23,215 bases of DNA, taken from the NCBI GenBank assembly GCA_002428415.1, contig DIWI01000053.1:1-23215 (forward strand), in the 5' to 3' direction. This stretch comes from Clostridiaceae bacterium UBA6110 (lineage in GTDB: Bacteria; Bacillota; Clostridia; Clostridiales; Clostridiaceae). How positions within the stretch are numbered: the first letter of the stretch is position 1; the number at the start of each line of letters is the position of its first letter. Positions 1 through 5,870 of this stretch are shown here, one piece after another. The notes under the pieces were generated by a model. It made no database searches. It had not been told where the DNA came from and worked only from the letters and a program-made list of their open reading frames with translations. A program made the translations under genes and the position numbers.

Positions 1-88
1 CGGAGAGAGTGGGATTCGAACCCACGGTACACTTTCATGTACGCCGGTTTTCAAGACCGGTGCCTTCAACCAGCTCGACCATCTCTCC
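1..88 (-). tRNA. tRNA-Ser (anticodon UGA)
   Basis: Read on the minus strand, the acceptor arms GGAGAGA and TCTCTCC pair and are followed by discriminator G at base 1. The anticodon loop CTTGAAA, between CCGGT and ACCGG, gives anticodon UGA at bases 53-51. A long variable arm follows, as expected of a class II serine tRNA, and the T arm contains GGTTCGAATCC. The 3' CCA is not visible because the gene reaches the window edge. It has its own promoter about 12 bases upstream. Confidence 0.96.
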
Positions 89-107
89 AAGTATAGCGAC
101 AAAACAT

Positions 108-136
108 ATTATATCAGCATGAAAAACAAGTGTCAA
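108..136 (-). promoter_or_regulatory. Sigma-A promoter of tRNA-Ser
   Basis: The minus strand reads TTGACA (136-131), a 17-base spacer and TATAAT (113-108). Both hexamers match consensus. The predicted transcription start, near base 101, lies about a dozen bases before the mature tRNA. Bases 137-239, between this promoter and the end of the small membrane protein gene, show no convincing terminator. Confidence 0.88.
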
Positions 137-239
137 CATTCATTTTTTGCTGATTTGCTGTTTTTTCATTGCTAATTTTCAATATCATGAAAGACAGAAG
201 TAAACTCGCCTTTCTTTCAAATCATACCTACCGACTCGT

Positions 240-524
240 TCATTTTGCTGCAGAGCCTCTGAGCCTTTTTGCATTTCTCATGTAAATAATCAAATCCGTG
301 GATACCATGAGAAGGTTAAGCGCATACAGGAAGACCACCTGGTCGTATCTATAGAGAACCTTGTTCAATATTCCACACAAATAGCCGACAATTATTATAC
401 CGAGGAAGAACGGGCTCTTGCCTGCTATCGAACCTGACTTCAGCGATCTGTAGATGGAAAAAGGCCATGCGGCACCAAAGCAAAGCAGCATGCCGATCTC
501 AAAAATGCTCATACCAGAAAACAT
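240..524 (-). CDS. Small PQ-loop/SemiSWEET-like membrane protein
   Basis: This 94-residue hydrophobic protein has three likely membrane helices (about 5-22, 38-55 and 62-82), the size and layout of bacterial SemiSWEET half-transporters. Residues about 20-37 resemble the PQ-loop signature P-x(n)-R-x-K-S-x-x-G-K-S, with PF in place of PQ. Known SemiSWEETs dimerise to move small sugars, but the substrate here cannot be inferred. An AAAGGAGG site lies 6-7 bases before the ATG. The gene begins 21 bases after the AOR-family gene stops, so the two are probably co-transcribed. Whether it moves a substrate or product of the oxidoreductase is speculation. The family call is moderate, and a generic small membrane protein remains possible. 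Confidence 0.6.
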   Translation of the reverse strand: MFSGMSIFEIGMLLCFGAAWPFSIYRSLKSGSIAGKSPFFLGIIIVGYLCGILNKVLYRYDQVVFLYALNLLMVSTDLIIYMRNAKRLRGSAAK

Positions 525-545
525 ATTGACCTCCTTTTGTCCTTA

Positions 546-2273
546 TCAGAATCTCTTTGGCATCGGAGGGAATTCACCCCAGAAGGACTTATCCCAGAAC
601 CGTTCAAACTCAGAGGCCGGAATGTCTGCTACTCTTCCATGGGGTTTTAGCGGCTCTTCCCTCATCCATTCAGGAAGCCATTCTTCAGTGACTCCTGCAG
701 CAAGGTTGAACATCCTTTCCTTCTTGATGCAATCCTTGCCGATTTCAGATATGAATGAATCATCATGGTAATCAGTTCCAAACGCGGTATTGAATAGGTC
801 TTTCAGAAGATTCGTCGCAGGTCCTACTCCTCTTGCTACGAACGAGCAGAAATAGGTATCATAGAATGCGACTGCTACCTGAATATTCCTTGAGACATCG
901 ATTCCGCCTTCCCACTTGAACTGGTCGATCGGGGCTCTGAAAGTGACTGCAGCTGTGTGGTCGGCACCCATTGGCGTCATGGCATAGGTCGCTCCCATGC
1001 TCTTGACTCCTCTGGGGTCATATCCGGCCATAGCCTGGCCCTTTACTGCAGGGACTTTGTTAACTCCCAGCACTTTTCCTGCAACTACCGCACCGCTGCC
1101 AAGTATCCTGCCAAGAGGAGTTCCCTGACCTATTTCGTCTATGAGGTCTGCTGCCTTCTTTCCATCGCCCCATTCCAAGACTCCAGCATGCGCTGCCACA
1201 CCAAGGGCTGCTCCAGTTTCAATGGTATCGATGCCGTAGTCATTGCATTTTCTGTTCAGCTCAGCAATGACATCCAGGTCATCTATGCAGAGATTAGTCC
1301 CAAGAAGTGCACTTGTTTCATATTCAAGAGGCGAAACAATCTTCTTTCCATTTTTGTCAGGATACACATTCGAACATCTGATGACACAACCCGGCATGCA
1401 AGAATGAACAGGCTTTCCTTCCCCGCCTCTCTCAGCCATGTTTTCCAGCATCTTCTCTCCGCTCACGGATTCAACACCTTTAAAGTCCGCATCAGTAAAC
1501 CCTTTGCCTGGCAGGGTCCCAAGTGCATGCAGGGGAAGCAGTATTCCCATGGTCCCGTAATTAGTATATGCCTGAGCTCCGGGATTCTCCAGTATTGTCT
1601 TGTGCAGCGCCAGTCTCGCCTTGATGAATCCTTCCTTGTCAGAGGGTTCCGGTTTAATGTTCCCGTCATTCTGGATGACTATCGCTTTCAATCCTTTAGA
1701 ACCCATTACAGCGCCCAAACCTCCCCTGGCTGCGGCCCTGCTCGAATCACCTTCAATATCGCTCACGAATACGCCTGCACTCAGGAGAAGCTTTTCTCCA
1801 GATGGACCTATGGAAATTACTGATGAGTCCCTTCCAAATCTGTCCAGCAGCCTTTTTGTGGTCTCATACGTCCCAAGACCCGCATATTCGGATGCTTCAA
1901 GCAGTTCAGATCCTGCTGATGATATCCTGAGTATCCAGGAGCCCTCAGCAGCGCCTTCAAAAGCTATTGCTCGAATACCCAGCCTTGCCATCCTTGAGCC
2001 TGCAGTACCGCCGGCATTTGCTTCCTTGATACCTCCTGTAAGCGGACTCTTTGCACCGACCGATATTCTTCCCGTGCTTGTTACCCCAAATCCCTCAAGA
2101 GGGCTTGAAGCAATGTACAGCTTGTTGTTAGGGCCAATCGGACTGCATGTCGGGACTACCTCATTGTAAATCAGTGAAGATACCAGACCTCTGTTGCCAA
2201 GCAGTCTGTATTTTTCCCCCAGCTCTTCCATTCTGATTGAACCTGTTCCCATGTTTACTCTTAGTATTTTCAT
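546..2273 (-). CDS. Aldehyde:ferredoxin oxidoreductase family (tungsten) enzyme
   Basis: Enzymes of this family oxidise aldehydes to acids with ferredoxin, using a tungsto-bispterin and one [4Fe-4S] cluster in the cytoplasm. The 575 residues are close to the usual ~600. Visible hallmarks are the N-terminal beta-rich domain with GRISVGAKSPLTGG (68-81), the cysteines 292, 296 and 300 plus a fourth at 476 in DTYFCSF, the pterin-domain segment IDDLDVIAELN (330-340) with GIDTIETG (347-354), and the YDPRG (418-422) and GADHT (436-440) motifs. The first three cysteines are spaced C-x3-C-x3-C. The ATG follows a GGGGGG stretch by 6 bases. A MoaD-like gene ends 24 bases upstream, fitting pterin cofactor supply. 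Substrate is unknown; AOR, GOR/FOR-like and WOR-like members cannot be separated by eye. Confidence 0.9.
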   Translation of the reverse strand: MKILRVNMGTGSIRMEELGEKYRLLGNRGLVSSLIYNEVVPTCSPIGPNNKLYIASSPLEGFGVTSTGRISVGAKSPLTGGIKEANAGGTAGSRMARLGIRAIAFEGAAEGSWILRISSAGSELLEASEYAGLGTYETTKRLLDRFGRDSSVISIGPSGEKLLLSAGVFVSDIEGDSSRAAARGGLGAVMGSKGLKAIVIQNDGNIKPEPSDKEGFIKARLALHKTILENPGAQAYTNYGTMGILLPLHALGTLPGKGFTDADFKGVESVSGEKMLENMAERGGEGKPVHSCMPGCVIRCSNVYPDKNGKKIVSPLEYETSALLGTNLCIDDLDVIAELNRKCNDYGIDTIETGAALGVAAHAGVLEWGDGKKAADLIDEIGQGTPLGRILGSGAVVAGKVLGVNKVPAVKGQAMAGYDPRGVKSMGATYAMTPMGADHTAAVTFRAPIDQFKWEGGIDVSRNIQVAVAFYDTYFCSFVARGVGPATNLLKDLFNTAFGTDYHDDSFISEIGKDCIKKERMFNLAAGVTEEWLPEWMREEPLKPHGRVADIPASEFERFWDKSFWGEFPPMPKRF

Positions 2274-2297
2274 CTAATACCCCCCATTTCCTGCTCT

Positions 2298-2528
2298 TCA
2301 GCCCCCGCCGATAAACGGAAGCAGCTGAAGCCTGTCTCCTTCATTGATGTGATCTTCTTTAGCCAGAAATCTTCCATCCATCATGACTGCCATGATTTCA
2401 TCATCAGCAATTCCAAGTATGGACATCAGCTCTCTTATGCTGGTTTTTTCCGGCACCTCAACCTCAAGCCATTTTGCTCCCCCAAGCCTGTCTTTAGTAG
2501 CTCCGTAAGTCCTTATGCTTGCCTTCAA
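2298..2528 (-). CDS. MoaD/ThiS-family sulfur carrier protein
   Basis: This 76-residue beta-grasp protein ends in GGG. Its C-terminal di-glycine is the end that is thiocarboxylated in MoaD and ThiS. MoaD donates sulfur for the dithiolene of molybdopterin, the ligand of tungsten in AOR enzymes. The segment from about residue 45 (ALMAVMMDGRF-like core, then HINEGDRLQLLPFIGGG) is typical. The start is TTG at 2528: AAGGAG (2541-2536) sits 7 bases before it, whereas the nearby ATG runs into a stop after two codons. Immediate linkage to the AOR gene is common in anaerobes, sometimes with a dedicated MoaD. ThiS is the alternative, but no thiamine genes are near. Confidence 0.85.
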   Translation of the reverse strand: MKASIRTYGATKDRLGGAKWLEVEVPEKTSIRELMSILGIADDEIMAVMMDGRFLAKEDHINEGDRLQLLPFIGGG

Positions 2529-2551
2529 AACATTGCTCCTTCAGATAAAAT

Positions 2552-2602
2552 TACACCCCGTGCTGATACCATTATAATACAGTATCGGATGCATGGGGTG
2601 TA
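2552..2602 (-). other. Large inverted repeat between serS and moaD-like gene
   Basis: Outer arms TACACCCCATGC and GCACGGGGTGTA pair with one mismatch, and inner arms GATAC and GTATC pair around a TATAAT-containing loop. On the minus strand it is followed by AATTTTATC, a poor U-tract. It may be the serS terminator or a leader structure of the moaD-AOR unit. Confidence 0.5.
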
Positions 2603-2638
2603 TCAATCATTCTTTGCTATGTATTTCCAGTATGTTTA

Positions 2639-3919
2639 TTACTTTGTTATGGATTCTTTTCCTTTCAGATACGGCCTGAGTACTTCAGGGATCGTGACTG
2701 AGCCATCCTCATTCTGGAAGTTCTCCAGGATTGCTGCGACAGTCCTTCCTATTGCAACACCTGAACCATTGAGAGTATGGACAAACTGCGGTTTATCCTT
2801 TGGGGTTTCCTTGTACTTGATATTGATTCTTCTTGACTGGAAATCCTCAAAGTTAGAACAGCTTGAAATCTCCACATACCTGTTGTAGCTTGGCATCCAG
2901 ACTTCTATGTCATACTTGAGGGCAGCTGTAAAACCAAGATCGCCCTTGCATATCCTGACAATTCTGTATGGTATTCCAAGACCCTGAAGGACCCTTTCAG
3001 CATCCTCGACAAGCTTGTCCAGCTCGGCATAGGAATCCTCTGGCTTTGTGAACTTGACCAGCTCAACCTTGTTGAACTGGTGTTGCCTTATGAGGCCTCT
3101 GGTATCCCTTCCTGCAGATCCTGCCTCTGCCCTGAAGCAGGCTGAATATGCAACATGCTTCAGGGGCAGGTCGTCGCCTGAGAAGGTTTCATCCCTGTAC
3201 ATATTGGTTACCGGCACCTCAGCTGTAGGTATAAGGAAGTAGTCATCGTTAGTTACCTTGAATGCATCTTCTTCGAATTTCGGAAGCTGTCCTGTGCCTG
3301 TCATTGAAGCCCTGTTTACCATGAATGGAGGGAATATCTCCTTGTAGCCATAATCGGTATGGGTATCAAGATAATAGTTGATTACAGCCCTTTCCAGTGA
3401 CGAGCCAAATCCCTTCAGGATCGTAAACCTTGAGCCTGTAATCTTGCCTGCCCTTTCAAAGTCAAGGATATCAAGGTCAGTGCCTATATCCCAATGAGCT
3501 TTGGGGTCAAAGCCGAAGGATTTTGGTTCTCCCCATCTTTTGATTTCAATGTTATCTGCATCAGTCGCTCCATCTGGTACAAGCTCATTTGGAATGTTAG
3601 GCAGTCTCAGCATGATATATTCGATTTCAGCATCAATGTCCTTGACCTTTTGGTCAAGGATCTTGACTTCATCTCCCAGAGCCTTCATTTCAGCCATGAT
3701 AGCCGCCGTATCCTGTCCGGCCTTCTTAAGCTTTGGGATTTCTGCCGAAACCTGATTCTTTCTAGATTTGTCAGCCTCCACATTGACAAGTATCTGCCTT
3801 CTTTCCTCATCAAGGGCTACGACCTTGTCGATATCTGAAAGGTCCAAAGACTCTCCCCTGTTGGCCATAAGCCTCTTTATCTCTTCAGGATTGTTTCTTA
3901 TCCTTTTGATGTCCAGCAT
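2639..3919 (-). CDS. serS: Seryl-tRNA synthetase
   Basis: It charges tRNA-Ser (and tRNA-Sec where present) with serine in the cytoplasm. The 426 residues match the family length. Residues 1-100 form the N-terminal helical arm, rich in Lys and Glu, that grips the tRNA variable arm. The class II catalytic core follows: motif 2 spans about 262-290 (FRAEAGSAGRDTRG then RQHQFNKVE) and motif 3 about 384-400 (NGSGVAIGRTVAAILEN). TAEVPVT at 232-238 is a serine-pocket signature. The ATG follows GGAGG by 8 bases. The gene is preceded by its own promoter and a serine T-box leader, so it should be expressed mainly when uncharged tRNA-Ser accumulates. It may read through into the moaD-AOR genes downstream. 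Confidence 0.98.
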   Translation of the reverse strand: MLDIKRIRNNPEEIKRLMANRGESLDLSDIDKVVALDEERRQILVNVEADKSRKNQVSAEIPKLKKAGQDTAAIMAEMKALGDEVKILDQKVKDIDAEIEYIMLRLPNIPNELVPDGATDADNIEIKRWGEPKSFGFDPKAHWDIGTDLDILDFERAGKITGSRFTILKGFGSSLERAVINYYLDTHTDYGYKEIFPPFMVNRASMTGTGQLPKFEEDAFKVTNDDYFLIPTAEVPVTNMYRDETFSGDDLPLKHVAYSACFRAEAGSAGRDTRGLIRQHQFNKVELVKFTKPEDSYAELDKLVEDAERVLQGLGIPYRIVRICKGDLGFTAALKYDIEVWMPSYNRYVEISSCSNFEDFQSRRINIKYKETPKDKPQFVHTLNGSGVAIGRTVAAILENFQNEDGSVTIPEVLRPYLKGKESITK

Positions 3920-3974
3920 TTTTTATTCCTCCATTTGATTTATTCGCCTGATTAGGCATATTCCGGGATAATTT

Positions 3975-4202
3975 TGGATATGAAAAAGCCATATCATCCG
4001 AAGGGACGATATGACTCGCGGTGCCACCCTAATTTAATGGTAATAACCATCCTTAAGTACATGTAACGGTGTGACCGTGCTGCTCTTCGCAGCCCCTCCG
4101 AGGCGGATTCACCTGTATCAAGCATCGGGTTTTCACCTAACCACCCTGTCTCTGACTGCTTTTTAGAAGGCTACTTATCTCTTCAACGGTTTAATTCTGT
4201 AT
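3975..4202 (-). promoter_or_regulatory. T-box leader of serS, serine specifier UCC
   Basis: The minus-strand leader shows the order expected of a T-box. AGAGATAAGTAG sits near the 5' end, GGTGAAAACC lies in stem I, and GTGAATCCGCCT is the specifier loop, giving UCC (bases 4107-4105), a serine codon. The conserved T-box sequence AATTAGGGTGGCACCGCG occupies about 4034-4017. The terminator hairpin has arms GTCATATCGTCC and GGATGATATGGC (about 4014-3988) followed by TTTTT. Binding of uncharged tRNA-Ser to specifier and T-box should favour the antiterminator and allow serS transcription. The UCC reader, tRNA-Ser(GGA), is not in the window. Confidence 0.93.
3982..4014 (-). terminator. Attenuator terminator of the serS T-box
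   Basis: Arms TCATATCGTCC and GGATGATATGG with loop CTTC are followed on the minus strand by a CTTTTTC U-tract. The hairpin overlaps the T-box antiterminator region and so is mutually exclusive with it. Confidence 0.85.
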
Positions 4203-4204
4203 TC

Positions 4205-4462
4205 TTAGATTATATCTCCATCCAGATTAAAGGTCAACATCCCGACGCTTTTGGTAGCTATGATGTCGATTCCCGTATTCAGTATGTTGCTGCAAACAAT
4301 GTCGCCCTTTTTTACAGGAGTTCCGGCATATACTCTTGAAAGCACCTTTGAGCATTCAATGAAGAGTGTTGTTTCCATTGGCTCCGTGCTCTTTACCGGC
4401 ACCATCCTTATGTTGGGGTCACCCTTTAGCCTGATGACGCTTGTGTAGTACTCCTTTTCCAC
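4205..4462 (-). CDS. DUF1667-like protein lacking the N-terminal cysteine part
   Basis: This protein of about 85 residues resembles the C-terminal half of DUF1667 (VxVKGG, PVKT.PVP, PVKKGDIVCSNILNTGIDIIATKSV at the end). Full-length members start with a C-x-x-C-P-type cysteine segment; that part is absent and no in-frame upstream sequence supplies it. Family members sit in operons with anaerobic glycerol-3-phosphate dehydrogenase-like flavoproteins, and here the gene follows one by a few bases. GTG at 4462 is preferred because GGAGG (4473-4469) lies 6 bases upstream; an in-frame TTG at 4468 abuts the ribosome site and is too close. The role is unknown. It could be a small accessory subunit. 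Confidence 0.72.
   Translation of the reverse strand: MEKEYYTSVIRLKGDPNIRMVPVKSTEPMETTLFIECSKVLSRVYAGTPVKKGDIVCSNILNTGIDIIATKSVGMLTFNLDGDII
4209..4237 (-). promoter_or_regulatory. Sigma-A promoter of the serS T-box transcript
   Basis: TTGACC (4237-4232), a 17-base spacer and TATAAT (4214-4209) on the minus strand put the start near 4202, just before the T-box stem I. The whole promoter lies within the last dozen codons of the DUF1667-like gene, so the -10 box is also coding sequence. Confidence 0.85.
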
Positions 4463-4473
4463 CTTCAACCTCC

Positions 4474-5859
4474 TTACATGGTGTCGAATTCCTTGATCCT
4501 CGAAGCGATAACCTGAGAATTCTTTTTGTCATTCATGATGTCCATAGGGTTCTTATCAAGCTCTCTGGCAAGTATCCTTACCACCTTTGTAAGGCAATGG
4601 GAGCCCTGGCATCTTCCAAAGACCATCCGGGTTCTTCTTCTTACACCCTCAACAGTCCTTGCTCCCAATGGGCGCCTGATGGAATCCACTATTTCTCCTT
4701 CTGTGACATTCGAACACAGACAGACCATGTTTCCGTATTTCGGATCTATCCTTATAAGCTCGTTCCTTTCCTTGTCTGTCATTTCACTGAACCTGTAATA
4801 CTCCCTTGTCTTCGATTTGAATTCGGACACCGGCATTGCCTTGAAGCCTTCAACAACGGCATTTACCGTATCTCTTGTTAGCGAAGTTATGATTGAGTCT
4901 ACAGAGTAGCTTTTTGCCTGGACATGGATATATCCCTTGTCTGCGATTTCGCAGTCCAGGAAAACCGGCTCCTTCCAGTATATTGTCTGATTCAGGATAT
5001 CTACTCTTTCGGCAGGAAACGGTCCGATTACACTTTCAACCTCTTTCTTGACTCCTGAGAATTCCTTCCTCTCATTGGTCCTGAACGAAGCTACCAGCTT
5101 GTTGGTTGAGCTGGGAAGTATTGTTACGACTTCCCCGTTTGATTTGTATCTTGTGATGATATTTTTTATTTCACCTTTGAAATCCTTCTCGATAAGCATG
5201 TTCTCGAGAATTTCGGTTGGGAACATAACTGCATCCTCATGCTTGATGGTGTATCTGTCGCCGAATGTAGTTTTGATCACCAGCTTGGATGTATATTTGT
5301 TCTTGTTTGTGGTGATTTTCATACCACCTCTTGCCTGTCTCTGAATATCCGTAACCTCTTCCTCAAGCCTGAAGCTGACACCATTGTCAAATGCTATCTC
5401 AGCCATCGCGGTGGCATAATCATACGGAGCGATTACGCCAGTGTTTTCGGAATATATTATACACGCCGGATCATCCTTGATCAGAGGATTCCTTTTTACA
5501 AGACTGTCCTCTGAAAGCAGACTCACTCCCTCAATTCCTCTGAGGACTGCCCTGTCATAGACTCTCCTTGCTTCTTCCTTGTCCCTGTATATTGTGAATG
5601 ACGGAACCTTCTCGTGGAATACACCCAAAGCATCGGACATTCTGCCAAGCTCTTCGGCGCTTTCCCTGATTCTCCTGAATACAGCCTCATCCTCTTCATC
5701 CTTGCCATCAAGGATCAGAGATGAATTGAACAGTGCCGCGTCTTCAGCTATGTCAAAATTCTTCTCGATTACAGCAATATTGAGGCTGTACTTGCAAAGC
5801 TCATAAGCCAGCGAACAACCTACAAGACCACCGCCAAGGATCACCACATCATAATCCAT
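4474..5859 (-). CDS. GlpA-like FAD oxidoreductase with C-terminal BFD [2Fe-2S] domain
   Basis: A 461-residue flavoprotein of the DAO/anaerobic glycerol-3-phosphate dehydrogenase type. The FAD-binding GxGxxG is at residues 9-14 (GGGLVG) after VVIL, with an acidic residue at the end of strand 2 (IEKNF). The C-terminal BFD-like domain has CxC (380, 382) and C-x4-C (417, 422), expected to hold a [2Fe-2S] cluster. The ATG at 5859 follows GGAGGA by 7 bases, and the ribosome site overlaps the UPF0182 stop. In many clostridia this flavoprotein is followed by a second NAD(FAD)-dependent reductase and a full DUF1667 protein; here only the shortened DUF1667 gene follows. No glycerol kinase or facilitator is near, so the substrate may be another hydroxyacid or amine. 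Confidence 0.82.
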   Translation of the reverse strand: MDYDVVILGGGLVGCSLAYELCKYSLNIAVIEKNFDIAEDAALFNSSLILDGKDEEDEAVFRRIRESAEELGRMSDALGVFHEKVPSFTIYRDKEEARRVYDRAVLRGIEGVSLLSEDSLVKRNPLIKDDPACIIYSENTGVIAPYDYATAMAEIAFDNGVSFRLEEEVTDIQRQARGGMKITTNKNKYTSKLVIKTTFGDRYTIKHEDAVMFPTEILENMLIEKDFKGEIKNIITRYKSNGEVVTILPSSTNKLVASFRTNERKEFSGVKKEVESVIGPFPAERVDILNQTIYWKEPVFLDCEIADKGYIHVQAKSYSVDSIITSLTRDTVNAVVEGFKAMPVSEFKSKTREYYRFSEMTDKERNELIRIDPKYGNMVCLCSNVTEGEIVDSIRRPLGARTVEGVRRRTRMVFGRCQGSHCLTKVVRILARELDKNPMDIMNDKKNSQVIASRIKEFDTM

Positions 5860-5870
5860 ATTCAGTCCTC

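Noticed and set aside
957..1823. Long open frame (288 codons) on the plus strand inside the AOR gene
   Set aside because: It is antisense to a well-supported enzyme gene, has no ribosome binding site, and its translation shows no domain pattern.
4441..4468. TTG at 4468 as the start of the DUF1667-like gene
   Set aside because: It directly abuts the GGAGG site. GTG at 4462 has the proper 6-base spacing.
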